A stretch of 64,000 nt of DNA from Glandiceps talaboti (Eukaryota > Hemichordata > Enteropneusta > Spengelidae). Position numbers and translations under genes: made by a program. The first letter of the stretch is position 1, and each line of letters opens with the position of its first letter. The stretch spans positions 19,455,740-19,519,739 of the forward strand of contig NC_135561.1 of NCBI RefSeq assembly GCF_964340395.1. Direction: 5' to 3'. The notes below the pieces were generated by a model. It did no database searches and was not told the DNA's origin. It saw only the letters and a program-made list of their open reading frames with translations. Shown one piece after another: positions 13,536 to 28,120 of this stretch.

Positions 13536-14140
13536 TTAAGAGGGAAAAAACCACTAGATCCCAAATGTTTAGTGTCTTGTCTCCAAGTACATGGAAGTGT
13601 AAAAGGTTTCAGAGCCCAATTATAACACTCGGAGATGAACACAAATGAATACATGATTGGAGTACATAAAGACGATATGTCATGTTATTCAGCCCTATCA
13701 GGCTTCTAGATGATAGCGTGACATGAATGTCTGTATCATACAGCCTAGTATACATATTGTATTAAGATTTTGTGACAGAGCCATGGTGTTGTGGCTTCTT
13801 CTGCTTGATACTGCCAATACATTTGTTCTGTGTTGTATGACATAATACAATGTAGAATTGTGAACAATCAGTGAGGTGAGAGAAAGAAAAATAGAATTAA
13901 CAGGGCTACCTAAATAATTACATAGTACATCAGCTGGTGTGTGGGGTTTAGTGAAAATTTGGGAAAAACTCGTTGGGAATAACAGCCTACACCGTATTTA
14001 CTTTGGATTAGAATTATTATTTAGATGTGAAAACTAGTCGTTGGCATAGGTTACCGTGTACATGTATAGAAAAAAAGTTGATCCAAAACAACAGTATGAT
14101 CCTATGGAATCATTAAATGATGTTTTTCCCAACTTGTTGT
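13536..14140. other. Non-coding sequence
   Basis: I see no gene or recognisable element. Confidence 0.4.
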
Positions 14141-14153
14141 TTGTTTGGTTGTT

Positions 14154-14216
14154 GTTGTTTTTTTTTTGTTTTTTTTTGTTTGTTGTTGGTTTGTTTTTGT
14201 TGTTTTTTTATTTTTG

Positions 14217-14247
<31 letters not shown>

Positions 14248-14256
14248 GGGGGGGGG
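14154..14256 (+). repeat. T-rich tract ending in poly-T/poly-G
   Basis: A GTTTTTT-rich stretch leads into 27 or more T bases and then nine G bases. The apparent Phe-rich ORFs across it are low-complexity artefacts. Confidence 0.9.
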
Positions 14257-14301
14257 ACAAATACACCATCCCCTCCCCACCCCAGTAGAAAGAGGTTAAA
14301 G

Positions 14302-14328
14302 CATAGACCCTTTCGTGTAGGGTCTATG
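14302..14328. other. Perfect 10-bp hairpin
   Basis: CATAGACCCT and AGGGTCTATG are separated by TTCGTGT, making a stable stem-loop just after the T/G tract. Function is unknown. Confidence 0.6.
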
Positions 14329-15285
14329 GTTAAAGTGGCACAAGCTGAGTTTATAATCTTTTCACTTATGTGAAAAAAAAACTTTGATAAAACTACATTT
14401 TTTGTATTCTAGTAATAGTATACTATAATGTTAATGTTGATGCATACCTTCTATGACATTGCACTTTGTGTTCTGGCATGGTTAGAACTGTTGGTTGCAT
14501 AGTAAGGAAATTCATGAATATTTTTTGATACTATGATAAATTACGTCATTGGGTTTATAAGTTACATGTATATCTTAATAGCAGGTTTGAGTTCAGTCAA
14601 TTGCAAGTGGTGATTACAGTATGATTCAGTAGGTACGTTGTAGAATACTGTGGGTGCTTTTAATATGTAGCAAAAATTCATCCCAAAAACGTAGAAACTC
14701 AGCTTGTGCCCCTTTAAGATATCACTATTACAATGACCTAGGATTGTAACATGACTCTTTACTACTAGTATGTTGTAAAAGCAATACGAAACTAAACAGA
14801 TTGTGTAATTTTTTTGTTCAACCATGAACAGCTGTTTTTGCGACTATAGAGAAGTTAACCTTTTAAGATAAAACAGTTTTACTTCAGAGTCACATGATAT
14901 GTTTTTTGAGAAAAAAAATAATGAAAACTGTAGAAGTATCTGTTACATTGATTCATCGATTTCTGCTGAGGTAAGCACATCTAGAGCAATAACATAGAAA
15001 GGAGAAATGTCAGATACATTTATATATGTTGAACGTCATGCTGACAGTGATCCTATCATGATGTCATTGGGACCACATCACACCAGCTGCAGATGACTAT
15101 GATAGGGATCAAATGACCCATGATTTACTATAGAAGCACTGACATGACATAGACCATTTAGGGATCATCTACAGTGTATCATATCCTGCAGTGCGTGCCT
15201 TCAGTGTGTTATGAAACACTATAGCCAGTCCGCTAGCATTGATATGGAATCCAGTTGACATGCCCTCACTCTTATCAAAAGTATA
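14329..15285. other. Non-coding sequence
   Basis: No supported gene. There is a weak resemblance to the 160-bp family near 14690-14760 (CCTAGGATTGTAACATGA). Confidence 0.4.
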
Positions 15286-15289
15286 TCGC

Positions 15290-16075
15290 CTGGTCCACTG
15301 TACCCTTTATCATCAACATGTCCCACTGTGGGGTACCCTCATGACAAGTCATTTCTACCTTGTACTCCCACCATAACTTGTATTCCACTGTGGGTTCTCC
15401 CTGATTGACAATCATACCTCTACATACAAATGTACATTCCCTGAAAACTAATGTGTTCCTCAACATGCATGATCTCATATTATACGTTCCCTTGATAAGT
15501 CTGCATTTCATCTGTGACTTGTTTTCCACTGTGGGTTCTCCCTGATTGACAACCATACTGTGCATTCCTTGACAACTAATGTGTTCTACTACATGTATGC
15601 ACTGCTGGACAACTTGTATTATTTTATGCCTTGCCTGGACAACTTGTATATTCCACTGTATAGATGTGATCCTGAAACCTCATTTTCCGAGGTGGGTTCC
15701 CGTGAGTCCTTGTGTTCATTATGTTTTCCCTTGCTGAAAACTTGTCTTCCACTGTTGGTTCCTTTATAACAAATCTTGTGCATGTGCCACTTTCTCATTG
15801 GTTGTTCTTGTTCTATGCTGGGTTCCCTCATCAAAAACTCATGTTCATGTGGGTTCCTGATCCCAGAGATGGTACTTGTGGCCAGCTCTGGTAGGGGTGT
15901 GTGGCCAGTGCTGGAAACCCAGCCCCCATTTTAGACCCACCTTGACAAAAGGCTAGAAAATGCACCCCAAAGGGTGGCACATATATGTACATATACTCAA
16001 ATTTGATAACTCTCACTGTGGGTTTCTATCATTTGAAAACTCTCACTGTGGTTTTCCCTCATTGAATATTTTCAT
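15290..16075 (+). repeat. Decayed repeat built on CACTGTGGGTTCCCTCATTG
   Basis: Variants of (T)CCACTGTGGGTTC(T/C)CC recur irregularly near 15325, 15390, 15530, 15690, 15750, 15820, 15850, 16015 and 16045, with one more near 16567. Spacings vary between about 30 and 140 bp, so it looks like an old degraded tandem array. Confidence 0.6.
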
Positions 16076-16116
16076 GTAGTCGGTTCTTTTGGCAACTACA
16101 TGTACATGTACATGTA

Positions 16117-16510
16117 TAGTCTTGGTTACCCAGACTGTCACCACTGGGGGCTCTGCCTACGAGACCACCCCAAATGAGAGTATGGGGAAACCATGTTTCA
16201 ACTACATGTACCTCACGCTGGGATCACACAGTACATTTCTTCCAAGTCATAACATTGAGCTTACGAGGCTTGTTTGCTGTAGTTCAGTTGTATGCTGCTT
16301 GAGAAGTGATAACTTGTCATGAAAGTACTTAAATCGTTTAGCCTACAATCAATGTTAGACATGAAGCATTCCCCAGCATGCACTGCTGTGATCGATACTT
16401 CCTGCGCAGGTGAGTTGTAATCTCATTTCCCCAGACTCTTGTTTGGGGTGGTCTCATAGGCAGACCCCCCCCCCCCCCCCCAGCGCCGATAGTCTGGGTA
16501 ACTGAGACTA
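16117..16510. mobile_element. Inverted-repeat element, TAGTCT..GGTTACCCAGACT ends
   Basis: The left end (TAGTCTTGGTTACCCAGACT, then TCTGCCTACGAGACCACCCC) is matched inverted by the right end (GGGGTGGTCTCATAGGCAGA, then AGTCTGGGTAACTGAGACTA). A 17-base C run (16465-16481) lies inside the right arm. A short relative is at 40628-40687. Confidence 0.8.
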
Positions 16511-18064
16511 CATTTTGTCCATGTACATGTATGTGCCACTATGCATTTCTTGACATCCTGTATTCTACTGTGGGTTCTCTCATTTGAAACTGGAGTAAAT
16601 GTACACAAGTTGTATGTATGTCCTGTTATGCATTCCCTGACAAATAAACTTTCCATCACAACGAGTCATATATTAGGCTGAATACACTGGCAGATATTCT
16701 CGAGATGATATTGATAACATAGTCTACATGTACATCCATAGATGCCAACATGTTATTGAATCATCTATCAAGAGAGATCCTGAGATTCAATTAAGGATAG
16801 CACTAGACAATAAATAACATAATTCTGACGAAAAATTTCAAAGAAAATACACAAGTTTTCTGTAAACTGTAACTTTCACAACAATAGAACAATGTGACAA
16901 CTCAAATTGCCTGCTGAATAGATCAGAAAGAACAATAGTAATAGTGCTATAATACAATAGTAATAATACAATGTAACAATAGTAATAATACAATGTAACA
17001 ATACAATGTAACAATAGTAATAATACAATGTACTGGCATTTTTTGTCATAATTAAGTTCTAAGGTCTGTTCCCAAAAGCCAAAGACCTTTCAAATCGTCC
17101 GGCTACTACATCAACTTCAGTCATCGATTTTACTTCCTAAATGGACGTCCTTGAATTTGAATCCATTAAAGAATATTAAATGTCAATAAAGGAAAACAGA
17201 TGTAGATGGCATAAATTCACTTGGTTCTCTTTACATTATGAATTGTACCTTCAGACCATGTACAACAGCAGCAATCGGATAATTACATGTACATGTCCAT
17301 CCACACAAGAGAGGCACCGCTACCACCCACTACCTAAAGTGCTGTTTATTTTGTATCAGAGATGCAAGCATTGTTCAATGCAGATGCTTTGATGATGCAA
17401 CAACAACAGTGCATCAATGCATAGTTAGCACCCCTATTGTGCAAGAATGATCCTTTTGTGATGTGCACACTCAGGTGATGTTTTATGTGAGCTGCACTGT
17501 ACATATATATCGATCAGGCTCTTAACTAATATTTGATACCTACCCCTGATGTAGGTCTTTCACTTTGTTAAGTGTATCTGTATACTGAGGACAGCGCAGA
17601 ACTGATTATTACATGCTCACTCAGTTTACTTTTAGTTATTGATCCATCCACAGAGTCAAAGAAATTGAGACAGGGACTCCTGCATGAGAGTAACAGCAAT
17701 AATAATTGTACTGTACTTTATTTCACATCACTCGATGATACACATACATGTATCAGAAGTTGTTTGAATGTGTAATTGAGCTCTGAAAACTATCACAGCA
17801 GAGCTACATGAATTCTAATTGATATGTCTTCTGTTTGTGTGTACATGTATGTAGATTGTACATGAACAAGGAAAAAAGTACACAACTACAAATAATGTAC
17901 CAGTACTTGTCATTAAAATCACAGGAAGGAGGTGGGAAATTAGTGGATATAAGTGCATTATGCATGTGGTTATCCCTGTTACTTTAGCTAGCCTTTCATG
18001 TATATGTACGTGTACATCACTGGACTTCCTTTCATCTTTCGTCCCTATATAAACACACACACAG

Positions 18065-18069
<5 letters not shown>
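16511..18069. other. Non-coding sequence
   Basis: It holds a degenerate AATACAATAGTAATA tract (about 16925-17035). I see no gene. Confidence 0.5.

Positions 18070-18112
<43 letters not shown>
18070..18112 (+). repeat. (CA)n microsatellite
   Basis: Pure CA repeats, preceded by an interrupted ACACACAGTCACAC. Confidence 0.97.
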
Positions 18113-18909
<797 letters not shown>

Positions 18910-19345
18910 AATGGAAGCTTTGATGTAATTCTTTTTAGGTGATCACAGGTTACTTTTGATTTGATTATTATTTAATTTGACAAATGGATATTTAGTTGTG
19001 TTGATAGTGATTTATTGTTACATAGATAGAAAGTTGAATTATTCTAGGACAGGTAGGCCATATACATATAAATTACAAGTAACTTGATCACTTGTCTGAT
19101 GAAGGTGAAATTATCTATTTTGTAACTGAAAAGGCTTATATGTACATGTATATGTAAGTCTGTATTAATTTTAATCTGTCTGGCTGAGATATGACCCTCA
19201 CTTCATTTACTACGTGTGTATTTGCCTACAAAGAAAAAGGAGTCTCATCATTACCTGAATATTCTCAGTGTACAAGTTGCATTGGCCCACCCACGGATTT
19301 CAGATGAGTTTGCAAGGAGTGTAAGAGAGTCTGTCTGTGTGTGTA

Positions 19346-19545
19346 TGAGAGAGAGAGAAAGAGAGAGAAAGAAAGAGAGAGAGAGAGAGAGAGAAAGGGG
19401 AGAGAGAGAGAGGGGAGAGAGAGAGGGAGAGAGGGGGGAGGGGGAGCAAGGGAGAGAGGGGGGAGAAAGGGGGAGGGGGTATGGGGTGTGAATGTGTGTA
19501 TGTGGGTGGGTATGCATGTGGGTGTGTGTATGTATGTGTACATTG
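19346..19545 (+). repeat. Purine-rich GA/GGGA tract followed by TG/TATG repeats
   Basis: A one-strand purine tract (19346-19480) passes into GTGTGTATGTGGGTGGG repeats. Long Glu/Arg or Ser/Leu ORFs here are artefacts. Confidence 0.9.
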
Positions 19546-21475
19546 TATTAATGTGTTTGTTTCATTTGTAAATTGTATGTCTACATGTATATTTTTGTAC
19601 TACATGTACATGTATTTTGGAAATATACTGTTTATAGATATAAAGCTACACAGAATATTACAAAAACTACATGTACAGTTACTGTTATTCCTGAAAAGTG
19701 ACTCTTAGTCTTACTAACTAGTTTTGTCTGCCCTGTTATTTATCCACCCTTTCATTTTGTTTTGAAACATGGTCCTGGGACTTCACTTGGCCATACATTA
19801 TTGACAAAAAAATGAGACATTTGTAAATTAATATGTCTACTATATTGTATATGGTTTGTGATAAATGGATGAAATATTATACAATCCCAGTACAGACTTT
19901 TTATCATACAAGTTATACATGATGTGCATGTATAAATGTACATATGTAGGTGTACATGTACAGCCCAGAGGCTTGTCTATCTGGCATGTGACATAATGGC
20001 ATGTATATAATTCTGGCAAATAGCAGTGTCAAGCCCAAAAGCTGAGTCTTTATGGGCTGAACTAGTACATGTATGCATACGTGTAGCCCCAGAGCCTTGG
20101 CTGACTGGCTTGACAATGATGTCAGTCAATCCAGATTGTACGTCGCAAACCACGGCCTGTTTTACGGCAACGTCCTTGTTGTTAATAACAAGCCTCTCAC
20201 AGAAATAATAAACCTGGCTTGCGAGAATGGATTGTAAAATCTCTTGGATAGTGGGGATGTAGACCAAATAAAACATGAACACAGTCATTACCATAAATGA
20301 TAGTTTGGAACTATTTATAATACCAATACCCATGATGCAATAGTCAAATATTTAGTCTATTCAAAATCTCATGTAGCTGTTTACAAGATGTATGTGTTAT
20401 ATATACCTTGCATGTTATTCTGGTTAGAAAGTCCTACATGTAGTACAATGTACATGTACATGTAAAGTGACTAGACAACACTACTAGATTCTCCCCTATC
20501 CATGTATGTACATGTATTCCCTTTGCAAAATGCTGAAACATTGACTTGTCACAATTTGCTAGAGAATGTCGATAGATTTTCCTCTACATATGTACATGTA
20601 TACCCTTTACAAAATGTTGAAACATAGCCTTGTCAAGGTGACTCTGCATAGCAATGTGTAATAGGCATTATATGTATGTCATATACATGTACATGTATGT
20701 GTGATACTAGCTACAGGTAGTATCTAGGCAATCATGTCATACAACATAGATACATGTGTGATGTATGTGTGACAAAAGTATATGGCCTTGTTGTAAAGTG
20801 ACAAGAATTTTGGTAGATTTTTACCTTCATGCATACATCTGTTTCTAAAAATCTGAGTTTAAGTAGCCAACATTAGATATTAATTGCAATGTGGAGGGAC
20901 TAATAGATGTACAATGTATATGTTGTTTTTAGCTAATATAGGGCAGGCATGTCGACTCGCATAGCATAGACATAGAGACATGTACATGTATGACAAAGTA
21001 TAAGGCCTTGGAAAGTGATTTGAGAATTTCAGTAGATTTTCACTGACTCACTAAATATGTACATGTATCACTGTTACATAAACTCAAAAGCCAAGATTTT
21101 ATATTTATTACAATACTACATTTTGATTGGATGTAGATATTGCCATGTAAGGAAATTACGTCATGTGATGATCATGTAGATTAAGTGTGACAAAGTTAGA
21201 AGGCCTTGCCTACGTCAGTCCGACATCCAAATTACCAGCAATCATGAGTGCATGTACGTCAGGATTACCTTGAATTATTCACCTATCTCAATACAAAGGA
21301 ATAAACCTGAGGTGACATTGTTTGGTAGTCACTGTGGTTTTCTACATGCTCTTTGGATGTGTACCGTACTTGTTGTTGTACAGGGGTCTAAATCATACTG
21401 GAAAACGGTTTCTAGTTATTAATGGTATCATAACACATGACATTGTATTGGATTTGGTGATATACAAATTCTTTT
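19546..21475. other. Non-coding sequence
   Basis: It has several ACATGTACATGTA clusters (near 19605, 20450 and 20685) and a loose pair of blocks (TACCCTTTACAAAATG..GAAACAT near 20600 and a relative near 20515). No gene. Confidence 0.5.
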
Positions 21476-21495
21476 CATTGATTGATTGATTGATA

Positions 21496-21530
<35 letters not shown>

Positions 21531-21533
21531 ATC
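21476..21533 (+). repeat. (TGAT)n microsatellite
   Basis: TGAT/GATTGATT units with one AGAT interruption. Confidence 0.97.
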
Positions 21534-22525
21534 AAAAAATCCCTTGAACAAAAAATCAGGAAATTGTGAACTTGTAGTATGTACGTTCAGCTGTTGATGT
21601 AGTACACAGTACATTGCACAGTACTGGTATTGGTTTCTACATAACACCGTACAGTGACAACAGATGTTATTGATGTCGATGTTGATCATGGTACATGGGC
21701 CAACTTCAGACACTGTCTTTATTGAGTAAGTACATATATGTACTTGTTTACATGTTGTCTAGTGTCGTATATATTGTCATTTGTGCCTTAAAATGATAAT
21801 AAAATCTCCATACGTACAGCATTGACAGGTTTCTGTACATGTAACTATGTACATTTTGTTGACAAACTTGATGTCTGTGGTAATTTTAACATTGAGCCAG
21901 TATGTGCACATGCATAGCTGGTATATGTATTTGCACATGTACTGCAATACCGAAAACATTTCATACCTGTATGCAAATGATAGGAAAATAATAGCAATAC
22001 GGTGATGAACTAATTACTGACAATTTATTGAGAAGTGTGCTGTTCTTCAAAGAACTCGTAAGTAAAATTAAAAACTTCATCAGTGTGTGTTTGTTTAATA
22101 ATTGTATGTACTATTGTTATCCTCAAGAGCAATACTAAATTATTCATGGAAACGAGGACATGTTATCATTTTGATTATCGATTCCTTTATTAAAGTGAGT
22201 AATTCAAGACACACAATGTGAATGTGACTAGATATGTATATATATACAATGAGTAGCTAATTTAGCTAATGAATACTGCTACAATGTAGTAAAGTCATTG
22301 ACAACAATAGCAGTGCAGTCATGTATGATGTGTTTATCAGATACTTATTTGTACACCTGTAATATGATACACCACCAATTTATAATTATCTGTACATACA
22401 TCACAAAAATGGAACTGAGCAAATTAATAGTGATATATTCATTCATTTTTTTATTTAAAATATTTATGTATGTGTCCTAGAAATTCATTTATATTTATTC
22501 ACTCATCTGCTAATGTGTCCTTCCC
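21534..22525. other. Non-coding sequence
   Basis: I see no gene or named repeat. Confidence 0.4.
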
Positions 22526-22527
22526 AG

Positions 22528-22675
22528 TCAGTCAGTCAGTCAGTCAGTTATTTGTTTGTTTGTTCGTTCGTTTGTTCATTCGTCCATCCGTTCATCCATC
22601 CATCCATCCATCTACCATTCCATCCATCCATTCATCCATCCATCCATCCATCCAACTATCCATCCATCCATCCGA
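22528..22675 (+). repeat. Compound tetranucleotide repeat
   Basis: (CAGT)n is followed by (TTTG/TTCG)n and then (CATC)n. A 17-18-base A run lies just after it, near 22692. Confidence 0.95.
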
Positions 22676-23039
22676 ATGGTAAAAATACGTAAAAAAAAAA
22701 AAAAAAAAAGTTTAGGGTCAGCAGTGAAAAACTAGGTTGGGTCGGGTAACCAGACCAAACAATTATTTTTTAGGCCTAATATCACTGATCTCATGTCTCA
22801 TAAACTAGCTACTGGCCCAAAAATGTTCCATATCATTTAGTTACAATGTCCACATGAACATTAGCAGACTATGTACAATGTAGTCAGTTAGCATTTGAAA
22901 TACATGTGTACATCATTGACCATAAAAAATATTATACATATTATTGATGTAACGTCCACATTTATATAAACAATAATACATTATAATGTTGTTAGCATAA
23001 ACTAGGGATCATTAATTTAAATAAGCCATATAAACTATA

Positions 23040-23300
23040 AGCCTTAAACCCACATGTAATTTTGAATAGGTTTGAAATTGAATGGAAGTTAGTTTTCATG
23101 ACCTCATATGCACTAAAACCCATTTGCTTGAATTGGTTCGAAACTACAAAATCTATCTTAGGATGATTTCAAACCAATTAAAAGTAAATCGGTTCGAAAC
23201 AACACAAAAAAGAAACAATTCAAACCCATTGCTCAGTTTTGTAGTGAAGAAAGAAAACTGTGTCAAACCAATTTATCTTAATCAATTCAGTTTCAAATTA
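23040..23300. repeat. AATTGGTTCGAAAC-rich repeat
   Basis: Variants of GAATTGGTTCGAAACTAC and its complement (TTTCAAACCAATT) occur at least five times. A related block lies in intron 10 at about 51395-51500, and a partial one near 25210. Confidence 0.6.
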
Positions 23301-23334
23301 ATTCAGGAATGGATGGAGCTATTAAAACTATTGG

Positions 23335-23574
23335 CTAGTCATCCGGAGGACAGGTCCCGTAGAAGTTGTTCACAATATGTCTCCATTGATGTCTGTCCTG
23401 CATACATGTATCTTTTTCAAGTTCAGCCATAGTTATCTCAAGTTCAGGGGCAACAATGTCGGGTACGTCAGATTTGGTCTTCCTGGCTTCCTCCTTCCGT
23501 GCTTTGGTTGCCAAGTAACCGGCTAGATCCTTGACTACTTCTTTGCTTCTACATGTATAACAGTGACTTAGCAA
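23335..23574 (-). pseudogene. Degenerate coding fragment, possibly retrotransposon ORF C terminus
   Basis: The minus-strand frame ends ...MQDRHQWRHIVNNFYGTC and a stop shortly after. Its composition is more protein-like than nearby DNA, and the charged ..AQDR..W...V... ending resembles the tail of some non-LTR reverse transcriptases. The start is arbitrary. This is a weak resemblance from memory, not an alignment. Confidence 0.3.
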
Positions 23575-23864
23575 ATTGGGCCTGCATCCGATTAATTGTC
23601 TCAGAGCTCTTTGGTGTTTCCATGTACAAGTCTATTGGCCATAAAAAATAGTGACATCAATTCATTGATATGAAATATAAATGATAATATCCATATTGAG
23701 ATAAATAGACAAGTTTGTCTAGATTACAACATACTATACACAAACTATGAACATGTTGATATATGTAATGCCTGTATCGACATACACATGTAGTCTAGAT
23801 AAACTACACTGGCCTGAAAATGAGCCATGTTATGGACATGCAATGACATCTACTGCATACAGTG

Positions 23865-24077
23865 ATTGTACTCAAATATCCTTTTACTGTGGGCCCTCAT
23901 CGACTACATAGGGCCAATCATTCAGTGACATGTTGTTACTGCGATGCCCCGAGGACTGTTAACACTTGAGGCATTGCAGTAACACGGAAAAGTAGCGTCA
24001 CAGTAACACATCAACAAATTATTTAACCCTATGTAGTCCATGAGGGCACACACAGTACAAGGATCTTCGAGTACAAT
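23865..24077. mobile_element. MITE with about 50-bp inverted ends
   Basis: The left end ATTGTACTCAAATATCC... CCTCATCGACTACATAGGG pairs with the right end CCCTATGTAGTCCATGAGGG ...GGATCTTCGAGTACAAT. Inner TGTTACTGCGATGCC / GGCATTGCAGTAACA extend the palindrome. Confidence 0.85.
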
Positions 24078-25267
24078 TATGTGGTAGATATTGGTACATA
24101 CAAAACAGTTAATAGTGATGCTGTGAGGACTGTGAGGGAGAGTCTAGCAGAGATATGCAATGATCGACAGCTGATATTTTGTAAAGAAGCGAGCACCCAC
24201 TGCTGGTATGTCATGCCACCCATATACAAATGTATACTATTACCATCCACATCAGGGTATGATATTAAAAGAAATAGGTGTAGGAATCTCAGTATATTGT
24301 ATTATGTTGATTACTTTCTATTGTTTTCAAGCCATCACTAGATGGAATCATGCATACATGTACATGTAACATGGTATACAACAAGTACTTGATGTTACTC
24401 ATGAGAAATGTTAAAAACATGTGTACTGTAGTAGGTTTCACCAGTGTAATGTATCAGAGTTGTCACCCAAAAATGAGAGGGACTGTGACAAGAACTATTT
24501 TACAGAGATTACAAACCTGTCAACTATGGTAAAATGCCAGCCACAAGTAGTATAAAAAAAAACACTCAAATTATTCAATATTTGTTCATAAAATTTAGAT
24601 ACGCATGTATGAGTAGGATATATATACATAAAATGATTGATGGGCCACCATGCTGAAATAAATACAAAAAATGATATTGCATCAGTGTCAAGTAAAGTAT
24701 ACAAGCTTTTATCAGTGATTCTCCATCTCTGAAAATGTGAACCAGCCAGCTGTGAATACTTTGTAACTTGTCTATCATTATGTGCACAATAGCCATACAA
24801 TGTACGTGTTAAATAGAGAAAAATGGCAATTATTTCAATAAGCAATTATTATGAATGACAGTAAGAGTGGTAAACATTGGTATTTTATATCACAAAGCGA
24901 AGATTAATAGTAGTAAAATTGTTGACTGTCTCTGGAAGCAATTACAGTGAACTACAGAACAGTATGTGAATTTTGAGGTCTTGTATAATTGTACATGTAC
25001 ATGGATAAGGTTACTTTACTTGTAGTAAATTAAAGCTACAGAATTATATACAGGTATATGATTGTACATGTAGACAGTGATACAAATGTATAAATATTTA
25101 GGAGCAGTCTGAATCAAATGAAAAATGCCACAAATTACTAAACAACAAACTTTATTTGATTTTGTATTCACCACTTATATTACTGTACACAGCCCTTTCC
25201 ATGGAAGCTGAATCAGTTCAAAATCCGTTTCAAGTCAGTTCACCTCCTTTCCCCACATGCAGTTAGA
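24078..25267. other. Non-coding sequence
   Basis: I see no gene or named element. Confidence 0.4.
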
Positions 25268-25458
25268 CTGGCACCAGTCCCTTGGGAGACTTGTTTTATC
25301 TCGTCAAGGAGGTTTCCCTATATGGTTTCATAATCTTTAAATGTTTTAAATTTGTTGTTCATTTCAAATTTTGGGAAGGAAAATGTAGTCAACTCTTTTT
25401 TTTATTTTTCCCAGTTACTACATGTACATGTAGTAGCCTCCCAAGGGACTGGTGTCAG
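25268..25458. mobile_element. MITE-like element, ACCAGTCCCTTGGGAG ends
   Basis: CTGGCACCAGTCCCTTGGGA at the left is inverted as CCCAAGGGACTGGTGTCAG at the right, 191 bp overall. Confidence 0.75.
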
Positions 25459-27595
25459 TTGCCAGGGCTCAAATGTTATCGACCTGAAATGTGGTCACTA
25501 AACAGTGAACAGAGAGAGAATGATAGACAGGTGCACAAACTACTCTAGCCAATCAAATGAGAGGGTAAAGACTAAAATTATGAGACAGAAAAAATTTGCC
25601 AAGGGACTGTTTCAGGCAGTCTAGTTCCTATACAGTATCGTTATGATTTATACCTTCACTCACAGTATAGTCAAAGTTGTTACTCTAGAACTGGAAGTCC
25701 TGAGATGCATGAGATGTAATTTAAAATTCATCCACAGCCACCCACAGTCATTAACATGTCTTTGTCAATCAATCACACAATTGTAACCAATAACACAGTC
25801 CCCGTATATGAACTAGATTTAAATGTATTTATTAAATTTGGTTGGGAACTCATTTAAGTTTTAACTACTTACCGCCCTTAAAAAAAATGCTGACAATATT
25901 CCCATAAGTCACTGTATATTACAAACCTGCAGTTTTAAAAAAAAAGTATTCCAGGTGCAGTTTTAAAGGCCAATGTTTGAATCCCAGGTTAGTGTTATTT
26001 TATCAGTGGAGCCATAAGGAATAAAATGATGTATTTGTTTGTTTTTTACCAACTTATCATATAGCAATGCCAGACAACTATTTTGCACACCTAAATTGTC
26101 ATACTAATGTGATGTGAACAAGGTTGTTCAGACCTATATGTGTGAAAGGCTGTATTGAGTACCAAAAATCCAGCCAGCACATGAAAGTGATATAGTTGAT
26201 GTAGGAGGAATGAGAGCTCTGTGAAACGAACATCTGATACAATGTAATCAGATTTATTTCCACATTGTAAAAAAAAGAAAGGAAAATGGCTCAGTTGCAT
26301 GGAAATGAATGACAACCAGTTGCTAGGCAACCAAAGATGATGAGTTTGAATTTTCATTGATGTCATGGTGAATAATGTCAGGTTTCTTGTGGAGGACATA
26401 TATTCTGCTAAATGGAAATAAAAAGTCCATTATGACAAGACCTGGCATAAAACAAGCATCTTTTGTGTCTTTATCGGGTGAATCTTCCAAGATTGTACAA
26501 ACAGTGTAAAACAATGGTAGGTACAAAACCATGGTATACATACAGTTAGTCTAGTAAATCAGATATTTGAGAAGGATTTAGACATGTACCCTCAGTAACA
26601 GGAATGAGGGATGTGATCAAATATTTGCTGTGTTCATGTTTTAATCTTAAGTTTAATAATGGGACTTCACTGACACTATGAGATAGTAAGGGGTACAATG
26701 TAGTATCATAATGAAATTTTACATCCACACCACCCTTAGTTGCATGCTACATACATGGTATGTATATGTACAGTAAGTGAATGTTTTCCCTTCGGTGTAA
26801 CAACCACAACAGAGAAAGAGGAGATGAACATTGGTCAAGCTAGTGTGTTTTCTCAATAGTTGTATCATATAATGTTATCAGGGAAGGGGACTCTGGTCAA
26901 CTCAAGCTATAGCACATGTACATGTAATTTCAATATCAATATCAGAAAACAAACATATTTTGATGTACATGTACTGGTAACTGATTTTCAAAACATACAA
27001 TGTACATGTACATGTATAATGTACTTTGTGGGTATTGAACCAAAGTTGTAATATCAGAATAAGCGATACATGTAAGTAGGTGAAATCTACCAATGTAAAT
27101 TATTGCTATTTGGTAGTCCTCTAGCATTGGCTTGTTACAAGATCCATTTCTTTAACATTTAGCACACATACATTTATATACATGTACATGTATGCTGTTG
27201 TCCAATTATTCAGTGCTACAGTGTATTGAACAAAACAATGCTCTGGACTTTGGTGTTTTATGCATTACTTTCTTGATTGGTCGGTCGGTTGTTTAATCAG
27301 TTTGTTTGTTAATTGGTCGGGCAATCAATTGATCGGTTCAAGTATACTTGGTTAAATCAGACTACTGTAATCATTGACCTTAAAATTTGACTCCTGGTTA
27401 AAGTTCCTGAATGGTTGTGAATGTGTTTTACCAAGAAGTACCATTATCAAGAACTTATACTAACCTTGAGTAGTTATAGAGTACAGAAGTGCTTGTAGAT
27501 GTATGTAGGTATTGTAAAACCTGATTTATTCAGTGCAATAAGTGTTACAGAAGTTTATGGTGGACTCTTCATGAATTTTAAACTTTACTTTATGA
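25459..27595. other. Non-coding sequence with repeat fragments
   Basis: Partial copies of the CAGTGTTTT element (about 25850-25895) and of the 160-bp family (about 25960-26030) are present, plus ACATGT clusters near 26920, 27000 and 27180. No gene. Confidence 0.5.
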
Positions 27596-27746
27596 AGTGA
27601 AAATTCAGGAATGTCAAATCAAGAAGAAGTTAAAAAACAAACAAGTTAAACATACAATACGGCGTATTCCGGTTATCGAACTTCCGGTTGTTTCGCAGGA
27701 AAGTATCGCGAGAGGGCGCACCATATCTGACAAAGTGAGGGCCAGA

Positions 27747-28120
27747 ATTTTCGTCATGGCATCTAATAGTATGGCGATGTATGAAGCTGTCAACAAAATG
27801 GGCGTAAAAGAACTCTGTGCATTCATAAAAGAGTGGAAAATTACTACTTCTAAATCTACTAGATATCGCCAGAAATGCTGTCAACCTTGGTCTTGAAACA
27901 CTAGAAAATGATAATTTTCTGAGAGAACGGAAGAGGAGACGAATAGTGGATGTCAAGCATCAAAAGATAGAACTAATCGACAGCGGAAACATTGAAAGTT
28001 GGACGGAGGACCTTCGAAATATACCCGATGTAGACATGATAAACATATTTCTTTACCTTACTGGTGTCTGTTGCTTGACAAAAGAACGATTAGAAAATTA
28101 CAAATCTGACAACAGCTTCC
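27747..28120 (+). pseudogene. Frameshifted ORF remnant inside composite transposon
   Basis: From ATGGCATCTAATAGTATGG the frame gives MASNSMAMYEAVNKMGVKEL and a SAP-like helix (KELCAFIKEWKITTSKST). It then shifts frame (DIARNAVNLGLETLENDN) and runs on to DVDMINIFLYLTGVCCLTKE followed by RLENYKS. The last part resembles a motif (YL...GV.T.E.L..YKSL) I associate with YqaJ/SWIM-type proteins common as repeats in invertebrate genomes. That naming is tentative. The frame ends at the MITE inserted at 28121. Confidence 0.4.
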
